A stretch of 64,000 nt of DNA from Shewanella gaetbuli (GCF_023284065.1 NZ_JAKIKP010000002.1:124001-188000); one strand, 5' to 3'; counted from the stretch's first letter, positions 31,975 through 42,704 are shown. Program-made: numbers and translations. The notes: generated by a model from the letters alone, not told the origin.

Positions 31975-32655
31975 ATGCGATTATTGTTAGTTGAAGATGA
32001 CCTAAGCTTACAAGCCAATCTTGCCGACCACCTAAAACAAGCCAATTATAGTGTTGATGTTGCTTCAGACGGTGAAGATGGCTTATTTCAAGCGTTGGAA
32101 ACGGCTTTTGACGCGGCGATTATTGATGTTGGCTTACCCAAAATAGACGGCATTAGTTTAATTGAACAACTGCGCGAGCAAGGTGGTGACTATCCCGTAC
32201 TAATTTTAACTGCACGAGATGGATGGCAAGATAAAGTAAAAGGTCTAGATGCAGGTGCAGATGATTATTTAACTAAACCGTTTCAAGTAGAAGAATTAGT
32301 CGCCAGAATAAACGCGCTAATTCGTCGCTCTGCCGGAAAAGCCAGTCCGATTATTATTAACGGGCCACTTCAATTAAATACCCGCACATTAGCCTTAACC
32401 ATGAATGACCAAGTGGTCACATTAAGTAGTTCAGAATTTAAATTATTTGAATACCTTATGCTGCACCAAGACGAAGTGATCTCTAAGTCGACATTAATTG
32501 AACACATTTACGATCAAGATTTTGATCTAGACTCTAATGTTATTGAAGTATTTATTCGTCGCTTACGTAAAAAACTCGACCCCAATAATCACTATCAATT
32601 AATTGAAACCTTGCGCGGTCAAGGATATCGCTTGCGTTCACTGAGTGCTGAATAA
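31975..32655 (+). CDS. OmpR/PhoP-like response regulator
   Basis: 226 residues. The receiver domain (1-118) has the acidic pair in LLLVEDD, phospho-acceptor Asp51 in AAIIDVGLPKIDG, and Lys in DYLTKPFQ. The winged-helix domain (about 125-222) has LSSSEFKLFEYLMLHQDEVISKSTLIEHIYDQDFDLDSNVIEVFIRRLRKKLD. It resembles PhoP most closely. The stop is directly followed by the sensor kinase ATG. It probably binds the 11-bp direct repeats at 31458 and 34021, thereby controlling itself and the DUF3300 gene. Confidence 0.9.
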   Translation: MRLLLVEDDLSLQANLADHLKQANYSVDVASDGEDGLFQALETAFDAAIIDVGLPKIDGISLIEQLREQGGDYPVLILTARDGWQDKVKGLDAGADDYLTKPFQVEELVARINALIRRSAGKASPIIINGPLQLNTRTLALTMNDQVVTLSSSEFKLFEYLMLHQDEVISKSTLIEHIYDQDFDLDSNVIEVFIRRLRKKLDPNNHYQLIETLRGQGYRLRSLSAE

Positions 32656-34002
32656 ATGACCCCATCTAAACCTTGGCATCATTCTTTAAAAGCAAGGTTT
32701 ATTGCCAGCGGTTTGCTGCTTATTATGGTACTGCTACCGGTTATTGGTTTTACTGTTAATCAAGCTTTCGAGCGCCAAATCGCGCTGTCGATAGAAAATC
32801 AGCTTAAAGCTTATATGTATAGCGTACTGGCGGTAACAGAAGTTGAAGACAGTCAACTCAATATGCCGCCACATTTGGTGGAAAACCAATTCAACGTTAT
32901 TGGTTCAGGCTTGTATGCCTTAATCAGTGATCCTAAAGGTAAAATCATTTGGTCTTCTGACTCATTCTTTGACATCAATGCCCCTGAACTTAATAGCCCT
33001 AAAGCGGGTGAAAGTTTATTTTATCGCATTAAAATTGACGGCGTAAAACATGTCACTTATAGCTTTACGGTTAGGTTCGCGACAGAAAATCAATTGGTGC
33101 CATTAACCATTCACATCATAAAAGATGAATCTGATTATCAGTTTCAGGTTGATGAGTTTAACTCTACTCTGTGGGTATGGATTGGCATCTTGATGCTGGT
33201 ACTTGTGGTGATCCAAGTCGTTTGGTTAACTTGGACGTTAAAGCCGCTAAACCAGTTCAGTGATGAAATCACTTTAGTCGAACAGGGTAAATTAACAGAG
33301 TTAAATCAGTCCTACCCTAAAGAATTGAACCGCGTAGCAAAACAGTTAAACGCTCTACTACATACTGAAAAACAACAACGAAACCGCTACCGAAATGCCC
33401 TTGCAGATTTAGCCCACAGCTTAAAAACGCCCCTAGCGGTAATAAAGTCTCAGCCACAACTAAATAAAGACAGCCAAGAACAACTTGATCACATCAACCA
33501 TATTATTGGTTATCAACTTAAAAAAGCCCAAAGCGTTGGCAGTAATGCATGGCACTTAGGGGTAAACGTGAATGATACTGCTGAAAAACTGGTGCGTACT
33601 TTAGGTAAAATTTATCACGATGCCAATAAAGACATCGATTATCAATTGCACATAGATAACCAACAAGCCGCCATTTTTAAAGGCGACAGTGCCGACTTAA
33701 GCGAAATGATTGGCAATCTGCTGGATAACGCCTGTAAAGCCGCAAAACATAATGTGTTATTAAGCATATATTCAAACGCAGAGTCTTTAACCATTCAAGT
33801 AGAAGATGACGGGGTTGGCTTAACCCAACAACAGCAAGCCTCCATTTTTGAGCGTGGTGCAAGAGCTGACACCTACCAACAAGGTCATGGAATTGGTTTG
33901 GCCATTGTTAGCGATATCGTTAATAGTTATCAAGGCAAGCTTCAGGTTGGGCAATCAGCTGAACTTGGAGGCGCAAAGTTTTCAATTATCTTCAGCCAAT
34001 AA
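32656..34002 (+). CDS. PhoQ-like sensor histidine kinase
   Basis: 448 residues with two TM helices (about 13-33 and 172-194) around a periplasmic sensor of some 140 residues (YSVLAVTEVEDSQLNMPPHLVENQFNVIGSGLYALISDPKGKIIWSS), the PhoQ pattern. The H box is ALADLAHSLKTPLAVIKSQ. ATP-binding boxes are NLLDNACKAA, VEDDGVGL and GHGIGLAIV. The PhoQ acidic patch that senses divalent cations is not obvious, so the signal may differ. It is coupled directly to the regulator gene. Confidence 0.88.
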   Translation: MTPSKPWHHSLKARFIASGLLLIMVLLPVIGFTVNQAFERQIALSIENQLKAYMYSVLAVTEVEDSQLNMPPHLVENQFNVIGSGLYALISDPKGKIIWSSDSFFDINAPELNSPKAGESLFYRIKIDGVKHVTYSFTVRFATENQLVPLTIHIIKDESDYQFQVDEFNSTLWVWIGILMLVLVVIQVVWLTWTLKPLNQFSDEITLVEQGKLTELNQSYPKELNRVAKQLNALLHTEKQQRNRYRNALADLAHSLKTPLAVIKSQPQLNKDSQEQLDHINHIIGYQLKKAQSVGSNAWHLGVNVNDTAEKLVRTLGKIYHDANKDIDYQLHIDNQQAAIFKGDSADLSEMIGNLLDNACKAAKHNVLLSIYSNAESLTIQVEDDGVGLTQQQQASIFERGARADTYQQGHGIGLAIVSDIVNSYQGKLQVGQSAELGGAKFSIIFSQ

Positions 34003-34020
34003 TTAACTCTCTGGTCAGCT

Positions 34021-34053
34021 TTCAGCTTATGTTCATTTTCACCTAGGTATTAT
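34021..34053 (+). promoter_or_regulatory. Predicted response-regulator direct repeat and -10 upstream of the DUF3300 gene
   Basis: TTCAGCTTATGTTCATTTTC repeats TTCA 11 bp apart, and TATTAT starts 27 bp after the start of the repeat. This is the same layout as at 31458. A third partial copy (GTCAGCT) lies just before it. Confidence 0.6.
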
Positions 34054-34086
34054 CTCGCTATATTCACTCAATGTGTTGGAGATAAT

Positions 34087-35583
34087 ATGCAACCGACCCA
34101 CTTAATTGCATTACAGCAACAAAACACTTCATGGTTAGCCACGATGAAGAAAGCGGTAGCACGTCCTTTACTGGCACTCATGGCATTAACTCTTTCAAGC
34201 TTTATATCATTAGCCTATGTGCCAGAAGCCTTTGCAGAGCAAAACGGCCAACAACAGGTTGAATCTTTGTCTGAGGCTGAATTAGCCCAAGCACTCGCGC
34301 CGATAGCTTTATACCCTGACAGCTTGTTAACCCATATATTGATTGCATCGACCTATCCATTAGAAGTGGTTCAAGCTCATCGTTGGTCTAAAAAGCATGA
34401 CCAATTAGAGACACAAGCCAAAATGGACTTAGCTGAAAAGCAATCTTGGGACCCTAGCGTGATCGCGCTGACCGCTTTCCCAACGGTATTAGAGAAATTA
34501 AGCGATGACTTGGAATGGACACAAAACCTAGGAGATGCCTTTTTAGAGGATGAAGAAACGGTGTTGGCAATGGTGCAAACCTTACGCCATGAAGCTGATA
34601 ATGCTAACAGCCTAGATGACATGGAAAACATGAAAGTCACTAAAGTTGAAAAGCAAATTATTATCGAACCCGCACAGCCTGAAATCGTCTACGTGCCCTA
34701 CTATGATACCCGTGTCGTTTATGGTGGCTGGCGCTGGCACGCTTATCCTCCCGTATATTGGTACACCCGTCCGGTATATGGTTTTCATCGCCCAATATTT
34801 TGGGGGCCACGAGTTCACATTAGCTTTAATTACTTTTTCGGCTCTGTGCACTGGTCACATCGCCGCATTGTGGTCATAAATCATCGTCACAGCCACTATT
34901 ATAAGGCACCACGTAAAATAGCTTATAGTAGCGGTGCACAACGTTGGAAACATAAACCAGCGCATCGTCATGGGGTTGCATACCGTAACAAAGCGGTTAG
35001 CAAACGTTACAATACTCCCAATAGACATAAGCATCAGTTAACGCGAGATGTGCAACGTGACCATAATAAACATAATTTATCGACCCAGGTTAGGCCGGTA
35101 AATAAAGGCTTGCATCAGTCACCGAAAGATAAAAGTCGTGACAAAAGCAATTACAGCAACAACCGTATGGCGCCTAATAAGCCATCGGTTAGCAAACCGG
35201 ATCGCGTTAGTTCTGACCGTGCAAGACCGGATAGAAGTAAAGAGTTAACCAGACCGAGTAATAACACGCGTCCGGTACAACAACCTAAAGTACAGTCTCA
35301 TTTGCAACGTGATGTTCATAGCAACAGCCGCCAACGAGACATTAAACCAAACCGTATGAGTAACGGACAAAATAAAAGCTATGATCGGGCAGCAATATCA
35401 AGACCCAGTGTGAATAAGCCATCTAATCATGCAAGAAACGCTAATCAGATTAGAAGTTCAAACCAGGTTAGACACTCTAGTCATGCTAGGCCGTCAAACA
35501 CCGTTCGTCAGCCGCAGCAAAGAGTGGCACCTACAAGGTCATCCCATTCAAATAATGCTAGAAGTCGTGGAATAGAGCGGTAA
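34087..35583 (+). CDS. DUF3300-domain exported protein with a basic, low-complexity tail
   Basis: 498 residues. The signal sequence ends near EAFA-E (residue 51). The DUF3300 domain (about 57-215) starts LSEAELAQALAPIALYPDSLLTHILIASTYPLEVVQAHRW. A segment rich in Trp/Tyr/Pro follows (YGGWRWHAYPPVYWYTRPVYG), and the last 230 residues are Arg/Asn/Ser/His-rich and probably disordered. The start is set by GGAG 6 nt upstream. The preceding promoter carries the repeat seen before the neighbouring two-component operon, so envelope stress or cation response is a reasonable guess. Function of the family is unknown. Confidence 0.85.
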   Translation: MQPTHLIALQQQNTSWLATMKKAVARPLLALMALTLSSFISLAYVPEAFAEQNGQQQVESLSEAELAQALAPIALYPDSLLTHILIASTYPLEVVQAHRWSKKHDQLETQAKMDLAEKQSWDPSVIALTAFPTVLEKLSDDLEWTQNLGDAFLEDEETVLAMVQTLRHEADNANSLDDMENMKVTKVEKQIIIEPAQPEIVYVPYYDTRVVYGGWRWHAYPPVYWYTRPVYGFHRPIFWGPRVHISFNYFFGSVHWSHRRIVVINHRHSHYYKAPRKIAYSSGAQRWKHKPAHRHGVAYRNKAVSKRYNTPNRHKHQLTRDVQRDHNKHNLSTQVRPVNKGLHQSPKDKSRDKSNYSNNRMAPNKPSVSKPDRVSSDRARPDRSKELTRPSNNTRPVQQPKVQSHLQRDVHSNSRQRDIKPNRMSNGQNKSYDRAAISRPSVNKPSNHARNANQIRSSNQVRHSSHARPSNTVRQPQQRVAPTRSSHSNNARSRGIER

Positions 35584-35607
35584 ATCTAATGATAGAAATT
35601 TGATAAC

Positions 35608-35645
35608 AAAAAAGGATCTAACCATGTTAGATCCTTTTTTATTTT
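35608..35645. terminator. Bidirectional terminator between the DUF3300 gene and der
   Basis: GGATCTAA and TTAGATCC form a stem with a 5-nt loop, flanked by an A run and a TTTTTT run. It serves the plus gene and possibly der on the minus strand. Confidence 0.8.
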
Positions 35646-35667
35646 AAGCTGATGTTAGCGATAAAGA

Positions 35668-37134
35668 TTATTTTTTACGGTCGCGAACATGACTTGCCAT
35701 ACGCTTGCGGCGACGCTCTTGGCTTAGGGTAAGTTTTTCACCTTTACCTTCAAACGGGTTCGCCCCTTCATGGAAACGCAACTGAATTGGAGTACCGACC
35801 ACGTTTAACGAACGACGGAAGTAATTCATCATATAGCGCTTATATGAATCAGGAAGTTTACTTACCTGATTACCATGCACGACAACAATCGGTGGGTTAT
35901 ACCCGCCAGCGTGAGCGTATTTTAATTTCACACGACGGCCGTTAACCAATGGTGGTTGGTGATCATCTTGAGACATTTGCATAATACGAGTCAGCATTGA
36001 AGTGCTTACGCGACGAGTCGCACTGTCATACGCTTCTTCAATAGATTCGTATAAATGACCGACACCCGTACCATGAAGCGCTGAAATAAAGTGAATTCGA
36101 GCAAAGTCGATAAACCCTAAACGACGGTCTAACTCGCTTTTAACGCGATCTTTAACCCCTTGGTCAATACCGTCCCACTTATTCACCGCAATCACTAAAG
36201 CACGACCGGCATTTAACGCAAAACCTAATAGACCCAGATCTTGTTCAGCAATACCTTCACGGGCATCAATAATTAACAACACCACATTGGCATCTTCAAC
36301 GGCTTTTAAGGTTTTAATGACCGAGAATTTCTCAATCACTTCATGAACCTTACTACGACGACGCACACCTGCGGTATCAATTAAGATATATTCGCGACCT
36401 TCACGTTCCATTGGAATATAAATACTGTCACGAGTCGTACCTGGCTCATCGTAAACTACAACCCTTTCTTCACCTAAAATGCGGTTAGTCAGTGTTGATT
36501 TACCAACATTAGGCTTACCAATAATTGCCAACTTGATTGGCAGGCTTTGTAAACGGGCTTGCTCAGCTTCGGCTTCTTCTTCGGTGTATTCGCGTTCATC
36601 AACCGCGTCTTTATCTTCTTCATCACGCTCAATACCCATAGCTTCTGCATAAGGAGTTAATGCGTAATCAATCATATTGGTCACACCGCGACCTTGCGCT
36701 GCAGCCATTTGGTAAACTTCGCCTAAACCTAATGACCAAAACTCTGCACAAGCTGAGTCAGCATCAATACCGTCAACCTTGTTAGCTACTACAAAAGTCA
36801 CTTTGTCACGGCTACGAAGATGTTGGGCAATCGCTTGGTCTGCGGCGGTTAAGCCAGCACGAGCGTCAGTTAAAAATAATACGACATCCGCTTCTTCAAT
36901 GGCGGCAAGAGATTGCTCAGCCATTTTGGTTTCAATCCCTTCTTCTGTGCCATCAATACCACCGGTATCAACAACAATGAATTCATAGCCAGCTAAAAAA
37001 GCACGACCATATTTACGGTCACGTGTTAAGCCTGGAAAATCAGCGACTAATGCATCACGAGTACGTGTTAGACGATTAAATAACGTCGATTTACCGACAT
37101 TGGGTCGCCCAACAAGGGCCACTACAGGGATCAT
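35668..37134 (-). CDS. der: Ribosome-assembly GTPase Der (EngA)
   Basis: 488 residues from ATG 37134, supported by GAGG 7 nt upstream; an earlier in-frame ATG at 37155 would add seven residues not found in the family. Two tandem GTPase domains are visible: GRPNVGKS / DTGG / NKVD and GKPNVGKS / DTAGV / NKWD, with a C-terminal KH-like domain ([17 protein letters not shown]) and basic tail. It acts in 50S assembly. Last gene of the rlmN-to-der block, 101 nt after bamB with a terminator in between. Confidence 0.96.
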   Translation of the reverse strand: MIPVVALVGRPNVGKSTLFNRLTRTRDALVADFPGLTRDRKYGRAFLAGYEFIVVDTGGIDGTEEGIETKMAEQSLAAIEEADVVLFLTDARAGLTAADQAIAQHLRSRDKVTFVVANKVDGIDADSACAEFWSLGLGEVYQMAAAQGRGVTNMIDYALTPYAEAMGIERDEEDKDAVDEREYTEEEAEAEQARLQSLPIKLAIIGKPNVGKSTLTNRILGEERVVVYDEPGTTRDSIYIPMEREGREYILIDTAGVRRRSKVHEVIEKFSVIKTLKAVEDANVVLLIIDAREGIAEQDLGLLGFALNAGRALVIAVNKWDGIDQGVKDRVKSELDRRLGFIDFARIHFISALHGTGVGHLYESIEEAYDSATRRVSTSMLTRIMQMSQDDHQPPLVNGRRVKLKYAHAGGYNPPIVVVHGNQVSKLPDSYKRYMMNYFRRSLNVVGTPIQLRFHEGANPFEGKGEKLTLSQERRRKRMASHVRDRKK

Positions 37135-37161
37135 GGTTTTGCCTCTAAAAAACATCTCAAT

Positions 37162-37190
37162 AAAAAGCCCCCGGAAAGCTTCCAGGGGCT
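37162..37190 (-). terminator. Terminator between bamB and der
   Basis: AGCCCCTGGAA and TTCCGGGGGCT (minus strand) form a GC-rich stem with a 3-nt loop and a trailing TTTT. der may still be read through or have its own promoter. Confidence 0.75.
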
Positions 37191-37235
37191 CTAATAAGGT
37201 ACATTATACCTTATTGTATAGAAATTGCTGCAGGG

Positions 37236-38465
37236 TTATTCGTCTGCAGCAACGTCTGATTCTTGCTCACTATTGTTTTCAGCTAAAGCAACAATAGAAA
37301 GTTCGCCATTACGGCCTTGTAAGTAGATTTTATCATCAACCACTAATGGTTGGCTATATAAGCCGTCGCTATCAACTTCTACTCGACCGACAATTTTACC
37401 ATCTTCACGGTCTAGCACATGTAAGTAACCTTCAAAGTCACCCACAATGATATATTGACCTAAAATGGCAGGAGAAGTCAGATCACGATTTTTAAGCTCA
37501 GTATTAGACCATAGCTCTAGTCCATTACGGCGGTCTACCGCATAAATACGGCTGTGATCGTCAACTAAATATAAACTAATGCCCGCATGAGCTAACTCAT
37601 TGAAACTCGAATACTTACGCGACCAAATGATTCGTCCGCTTCTTAATTCCATTGACGCTAAGTTACCATTGTAACTTGCAGCATAAAGGTTCTCACCTAA
37701 AATAAGCGGCTTCATATCCACATCGGCCATACGAGTAAACTCGTTTCCGCCTGTTGGGGTATAGATTGCCTGTTCCCATGCAACTTGACCGTTATTTTTA
37801 ACCACCACAGCAACCTTGCCGTCTGCTGTTCCTAAGAAAAACCCACCAGCTTCATAAGCTGCAGAGCCTGTTCCACGTAAGGTTAAGTTTGGCAGTTGCA
37901 TTTCATAGGTCCACAGCTTTTCACCTGTGTCGATATTAAATGCTTCAAAAGCCCCTTTACTAGAATTAACCGCAACCACATCTTCTGCAACTGTCGGTTC
38001 AGACAACAATTCGCCGTTAGCTTCTGCAGTCCATAAAATCTCACCGGTTTTTTCATCAAGTGCGACTAATAAACCCGACTCTCCACCCACAAATACTTTG
38101 TTACGAGCGGCGGTGACACCTGCAGCTAAGTTTATGCCTTTAGTTTTTGTTTTAAGATAATCTTTTAGCTCATGTTGAAAGTTTGTATGCCATACACGCT
38201 CTAATGTTTTTTCATCATAAGCACTAACATGACCTTCGCGATCAGCGACATATATTTTGCCGTAGCGAATTGCAGGTCTTAGTTGGGAATAATACTCGCC
38301 AACACCTTTGCCTACATTTTCGCTCCAAACCACTTCAGGAAACACAGTAGCTTGTATTTCTGCTAACTCACTAACAGGCTCATCTTCAACATCACTAGAT
38401 GAACATCCTGATATAACGGCTATCGCTAAGCCAGCGGTAAGCAGATTTTTGCACCATAACTTCAT
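37236..38465 (-). CDS. bamB: Outer-membrane assembly lipoprotein BamB
   Basis: 409 residues. The lipobox is ISGCSSS. The body is an eight-bladed propeller with repeated PQQ-like strands (GKIYVADREGHVSAYDEKT, NKVFVGGESGLLVALDEKTGEILW, GYLHVLDREDGKIVG). BamB helps the BAM complex fold outer-membrane barrels; bamE is also in this window. It is 11 nt downstream of yfgM. Confidence 0.96.
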   Translation of the reverse strand: MKLWCKNLLTAGLAIAVISGCSSSDVEDEPVSELAEIQATVFPEVVWSENVGKGVGEYYSQLRPAIRYGKIYVADREGHVSAYDEKTLERVWHTNFQHELKDYLKTKTKGINLAAGVTAARNKVFVGGESGLLVALDEKTGEILWTAEANGELLSEPTVAEDVVAVNSSKGAFEAFNIDTGEKLWTYEMQLPNLTLRGTGSAAYEAGGFFLGTADGKVAVVVKNNGQVAWEQAIYTPTGGNEFTRMADVDMKPLILGENLYAASYNGNLASMELRSGRIIWSRKYSSFNELAHAGISLYLVDDHSRIYAVDRRNGLELWSNTELKNRDLTSPAILGQYIIVGDFEGYLHVLDREDGKIVGRVEVDSDGLYSQPLVVDDKIYLQGRNGELSIVALAENNSEQESDVAADE

Positions 38466-38476
38466 TGGCTAATTCC

Positions 38477-39097
38477 TTATGCCTTGTTTAGGTTATCTAA
38501 CTTCATTGTTAATGCTGGGTTAGTTAACGCACCGCCATTATCAATTGCGGTTTGATATGCTTGCTTTGCTAATTCTAAATCACCTTGACGCACTAAAAAG
38601 TCACCTTTCAACTCTTCTTTTTGTGACTTAAAAGCATCATCAGTAACGGTATCTAGCGTTTTTAATGCAGTACCCACATTGCCTTGCTCAGCTTGTAAAC
38701 GAGCCAAACGAATGGTTGCTATCGTTTCAACACCCGCACCTGGCTTAGCAGCAATAATGCGTTTATATGCATCTTTGGCTTTGTCGATATCACCCGCTTC
38801 AACGGCCGCTTTTGCGGTCAGTAATTCTAATAGCGCTTGATAGCCTGCTTGATCATGCTCTTTTACAAAAGACTCCGCGCCTTCTAAAAATACAGCAGGG
38901 TTATCAGCATTAGCAGTAAGTTGGTCATATGACTCAGACGCTTGCTCTGACGAGGCTATTTTCATGTCAGAATAAGTATTCCAACCATATAAACCGCCTA
39001 AACCTACTACAGCACCAATCACAATTGATGTGCCGTAATCTTTCCAGAACTGCTTAATAGCATCTACTTGTTGTTCTTCTGTGCTATAAATTTCCAC
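38477..39097 (-). CDS. yfgM: YfgM-family membrane protein (SecYEG ancillary, TPR)
   Basis: 206 residues from GTG 39097 (MEIYSTEEQQVDAIKQFWKDYG), chosen because AGGGG lies 7 nt before it and the E. coli protein begins the same way; a GTG two codons earlier sits too close to that site. One TM (SIVIGAVVGLGGLYGWNTY, about 22-40) is followed by a periplasmic TPR-like domain. YfgM associates with the Sec translocon and periplasmic chaperones. It lies between hisS and bamB in the usual order. Confidence 0.92.
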   Translation of the reverse strand: MEIYSTEEQQVDAIKQFWKDYGTSIVIGAVVGLGGLYGWNTYSDMKIASSEQASESYDQLTANADNPAVFLEGAESFVKEHDQAGYQALLELLTAKAAVEAGDIDKAKDAYKRIIAAKPGAGVETIATIRLARLQAEQGNVGTALKTLDTVTDDAFKSQKEELKGDFLVRQGDLELAKQAYQTAIDNGGALTNPALTMKLDNLNKA

Positions 39098-39113
39098 GCG
39101 CACTTCCCCTTTA

Positions 39114-40388
39114 TTAAATCAGTTCTGCAATTTTAGTTACCAACTCTTCACGGGTAACTAATTGTTGTTCGTTGTTATTTCTTAATGGTTTAATCGCTAC
39201 TTGATTATTGGCAATTTCATTTTCACCAATAATTAACGCAAACTGTGCACCGCTTTTATCAGCACGTTTCATCTGCTTTTTAAAGTTGCCGCCACCACAA
39301 TGACTCATGACTTTAAGCGTTGGACACTGCTGACGCAACTCCTGAGCGATTTTTATTGCTTCAACTAGGCATTTATCACCCATTGCAGTGACATAAACAT
39401 CCACTTCAGGGGCAATATCGTCATTAAGCGCTAGGGTTTCAAGCATTAAAACAATGCGTTCAATCCCCATGGCAAATCCGACAGCCGGAGTATCTTTCCC
39501 GCCAAGTTGACCAACTAGACCGTCATAGCGACCACCAGCAAGTACAGTGCCTTGAGAGCCTAAACTACTTGTAACCCACTCAAAAACGGTACGATTATAG
39601 TAATCTAACCCGCGAACAAGTCGTGGGTTAATGGTGTATTTGATACCAACAGCATCTAAGAGTTCACATAAAGTTGAAAAATGTGTTTTCGACTCTTCGC
39701 CTAAATAATCCATCAATGCTGGAGCATTCGCTAGCAACGATTGTACATTTTGATCTTTTGAATCTAAAACCCGTAATGGATTAGTGTACATACGACGCTT
39801 GCTGTCTTCATCAAGCTGGTCTTGATGCTGCTCTAAAAAGGCAATTAATGCATCACGATAAGCCGCACGTTCAGCGGGATCACCTAAGGTATTTAGCTCT
39901 AATGAAACGTGTTCTTCAATACCTAATTGTTGCCATAATCTTGCAGACAGCATTAACACTTCTGCGTCGATATCAGCACTGCCGATACCATAGATTTCAA
40001 CACCAAATTGGTGGAATTGACGGTAACGCCCTTTTTGCGGACGCTCGTGACGGAACATCGGCCCCATATACCATAAACGTTGCTCTTGATTATAAAGCAA
40101 GCCATGTTCATTACCCGCACGAACCGTTGATGCCGTACCTTCTGGTCTTAGGGTTAAACTGTCGCCGTTACGATCTTCAAAAGTATACATTTCCTTCTCA
40201 ACAATATCGGTGACTTCACCAATAGAGCGCTTAAAAAGGTCAGTACTTTCCACTATTGGAGTGCGTATTTCGCTATAACCAAATGCACTCACAGAAGAGC
40301 GGATAATCGCTTCTACTTTCTGCCATACAGGGCTTTGGGCTGGTAGAAGATCATTCATACCACGAATTGCTTGGATTTGTTTTGCCAC
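39114..40388 (-). CDS. hisS: Histidyl-tRNA synthetase
   Basis: 424 residues, class II synthetase. Motifs visible: [15 protein letters not shown] at the start, motif 2 ([34 protein letters not shown]), the histidine-binding [15 protein letters not shown], and motif 3 ([15 protein letters not shown]). The anticodon-binding domain occupies the last 95 residues. It is 108 nt downstream of ispG in the conserved block. Confidence 0.97.
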   Translation of the reverse strand: MAKQIQAIRGMNDLLPAQSPVWQKVEAIIRSSVSAFGYSEIRTPIVESTDLFKRSIGEVTDIVEKEMYTFEDRNGDSLTLRPEGTASTVRAGNEHGLLYNQEQRLWYMGPMFRHERPQKGRYRQFHQFGVEIYGIGSADIDAEVLMLSARLWQQLGIEEHVSLELNTLGDPAERAAYRDALIAFLEQHQDQLDEDSKRRMYTNPLRVLDSKDQNVQSLLANAPALMDYLGEESKTHFSTLCELLDAVGIKYTINPRLVRGLDYYNRTVFEWVTSSLGSQGTVLAGGRYDGLVGQLGGKDTPAVGFAMGIERIVLMLETLALNDDIAPEVDVYVTAMGDKCLVEAIKIAQELRQQCPTLKVMSHCGGGNFKKQMKRADKSGAQFALIIGENEIANNQVAIKPLRNNNEQQLVTREELVTKIAELI

Positions 40389-40496
40389 AGGTAACTCGTC
40401 CGTTATATTGCCTGGCTGATCATGTTAGAACGCCAATAAAAAACATCGCCCGTGCTGCATACCTTAAAAAGTAAGCTTGTTAGCACAGGCACAAAA

Positions 40497-41612
40497 TTAT
40501 TCAGTTTTATCACTAATGTCGATACGGTTGGCCATTAAACTGGCTTTAGCGCGGATTTTAGCTTCTAAAGAATCGACAATGTTGTCGTTGTCAAAACGCT
40601 CTTTTTGACGAACACCATCGTCATAATAACCACTTTTACGATTACCACCAGTAAGCCCAATTTGAGAAACTAATGCTTCTCCAGGGCCATTCACTACACA
40701 GCCAATAATCGACACATCCATAGCGGTAGTAACATCTTCTAAGCGACGCTCTAATTCATTTACAGTTGCAATGACATCAAACTCTTGGCGCGAACATGAT
40801 GGACAAGCAATAAAGTTGATACCACGACTTCTAATGCGTAATGATTTTAAAATATCAAAACCGACTTTAATTTCTTCAACAGGATCTGCTGCTAAAGAAA
40901 TACGCAATGTATCACCAATACCTTCAGCCAATAACATGCCTAATCCCACTGCAGATTTCACTGAGCCAGAGCGCATTCCACCCGCTTCAGTAATCCCTAA
41001 GTGTAAAGGCTGTTGAATTTGCTTGGCTAATAAACGATAAGATTCAACCGCTAAAAATACATCAGATGCCTTTACGCTCACTTTAAATTGGTCAAAGTTA
41101 AGGCGGTCTAAAATATCCACATGACGCATGGCTGATTCAAGTAATGCTTCAGGTGTCGGCTCACGGTATTTGTCCATTAAATCTTTTTCTAATGAACCAC
41201 CATTAACCCCAATACGAATGGGAATATTTTTATCACGAGCGCAATCAACTACGCTACGAATGCGATCTTCATTACCAATATTGCCTGGGTTAATACGTAA
41301 ACAATCTGCACCGTACTCAGCCACTTTTAGGGCAATGCGGTAATCAAAGTGAATATCGGCCACTAAAGGCACATTGACTTGCTGCTTGATTAATTTAAAA
41401 GCTTCAGCCGAATCCATTGTGGGCACAGAGACTCTAACAATATCTGCGCCAACGTTTTCTAGCGCCTTAATCTGCGCAACTGTTGCGGCCACATCACTCG
41501 TTTTAGTATTGGTCATCGACTGCACAGCAATCGGTGCGCCATCACCAATTGGAACATTACCAACATAAATACGTGTTGAAGGTCGACGGATAATGGGAGA
41601 TTCGTTATACAT
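40497..41612 (-). CDS. ispG: 4-Hydroxy-3-methylbut-2-enyl diphosphate synthase
   Basis: 371 residues. The start has [32 protein letters not shown]. The C-terminal iron-sulfur part has CPSCSRQEF and the third Cys in [11 protein letters not shown], the [4Fe-4S] ligands. It reduces MEcPP to HMBPP in the MEP isoprenoid pathway. It follows rodZ by 102 nt. Confidence 0.97.
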   Translation of the reverse strand: MYNESPIIRRPSTRIYVGNVPIGDGAPIAVQSMTNTKTSDVAATVAQIKALENVGADIVRVSVPTMDSAEAFKLIKQQVNVPLVADIHFDYRIALKVAEYGADCLRINPGNIGNEDRIRSVVDCARDKNIPIRIGVNGGSLEKDLMDKYREPTPEALLESAMRHVDILDRLNFDQFKVSVKASDVFLAVESYRLLAKQIQQPLHLGITEAGGMRSGSVKSAVGLGMLLAEGIGDTLRISLAADPVEEIKVGFDILKSLRIRSRGINFIACPSCSRQEFDVIATVNELERRLEDVTTAMDVSIIGCVVNGPGEALVSQIGLTGGNRKSGYYDDGVRQKERFDNDNIVDSLEAKIRAKASLMANRIDISDKTE

Positions 41613-41714
41613 ACAAAGTTGCTCTACTAAAATTCATCAAATGGAGTCTATTAAACTTATTCTATCAAACTCAACCACAGTTAAAACTTCTATTAACGCT
41701 AAATGCGATGCTAA

Positions 41715-42704
41715 TTAGTTATCTTCTGATAACGTCAGTCTAGCCACTCGACCTTCGCCATATTGTGACATGTTAACCGGCTCACCATTAAAGCTCAGTG
41801 TAACAGCTTGTGGTGCACCAATAATTAACTTAAACGGTGCTTGTCCAGATGCTTCAAACTGATGACCTGCTTTTTTCACCCCATCAGCCAATACCTTCCC
41901 CGTTACATCAACAACATTAATCCAGCAATCAGCAGTAAACGACATAGACACTTGAGAATATGTCGCTTGAGCGTCTGTAGACGTCAATGAAGTTGGCTCA
42001 GTCGAAACCGCCACGACCTCGTTTACAGGGGTTGCTGACTCATTAGCAAGGTTAGATGAATCACCGTCGATAGCGTTATCATCAATGGTTTCAGTAGGCT
42101 TCGTTAACCTCTCATCAGCCGGAGTCGATTCAACCTCTACCTCAGTCAACGAAGTTGGCTGAGTATTGAGCGTTTCTGAACCGTTATAAACCTGAGGAGT
42201 AACACTGTAATCAAGCGTTTCATCGGCCTGCATTTCTTCAACAGTAGGCAAAGCAAAATTTGAATGAGTCAATAATTCTGATTTTTGCACCCACCATAAC
42301 ACCAACATAGCAACCAAAATAAAGCCAATAACATAGGTCACCAAATTAAGTCGGCTATCCCTTGCTTGTCGGGTTGTTTTACGAGAAAAACTTTGCATGG
42401 TGGGTGGAACATGCTCAGGAATTTGCTGATTAAGACACAAGGCAATCGCATCAACATCAGCTTCAACATAACGAGCATAATTTTTAATATAGCCTCGGGC
42501 ATAAGTATTCGAGGCAATATTGTCGAAGTTATCTGCTTCAATGTCGGTTAAAACCGTTGGGCGCAAATGTAAATGGAGCGCAACGGATTCTATAGTAATG
42601 CCTTTGTTTTCACGCGCAGTGCGAAGTATTGCACCCACGGTAGCAATATTATTTAAATCGTTTGTTGTCTCAGATATTTGTTCTTCTAATTGTTCTTTTG
42701 TCAT
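41715..42704 (-). CDS. rodZ: Cytoskeleton protein RodZ
   Basis: 329 residues. The N-terminal helix-turn-helix (about 25-90: LRTARENKGITIESVALHLHLRPTVLTDIEADNFDNIASNTYARGYIKNYAR) binds MreB. One TM (LVTYVIGFILVAMLVLWWV, about 120-138) follows, then an acidic Thr/Ser/Glu-rich linker and a periplasmic DUF4115 domain (FTADCWINVVDVTGKVLADGVKKAG). It controls rod shape. Its first base overlaps the last base of the pilW stop. Confidence 0.95.
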   Translation of the reverse strand: MTKEQLEEQISETTNDLNNIATVGAILRTARENKGITIESVALHLHLRPTVLTDIEADNFDNIASNTYARGYIKNYARYVEADVDAIALCLNQQIPEHVPPTMQSFSRKTTRQARDSRLNLVTYVIGFILVAMLVLWWVQKSELLTHSNFALPTVEEMQADETLDYSVTPQVYNGSETLNTQPTSLTEVEVESTPADERLTKPTETIDDNAIDGDSSNLANESATPVNEVVAVSTEPTSLTSTDAQATYSQVSMSFTADCWINVVDVTGKVLADGVKKAGHQFEASGQAPFKLIIGAPQAVTLSFNGEPVNMSQYGEGRVARLTLSEDN

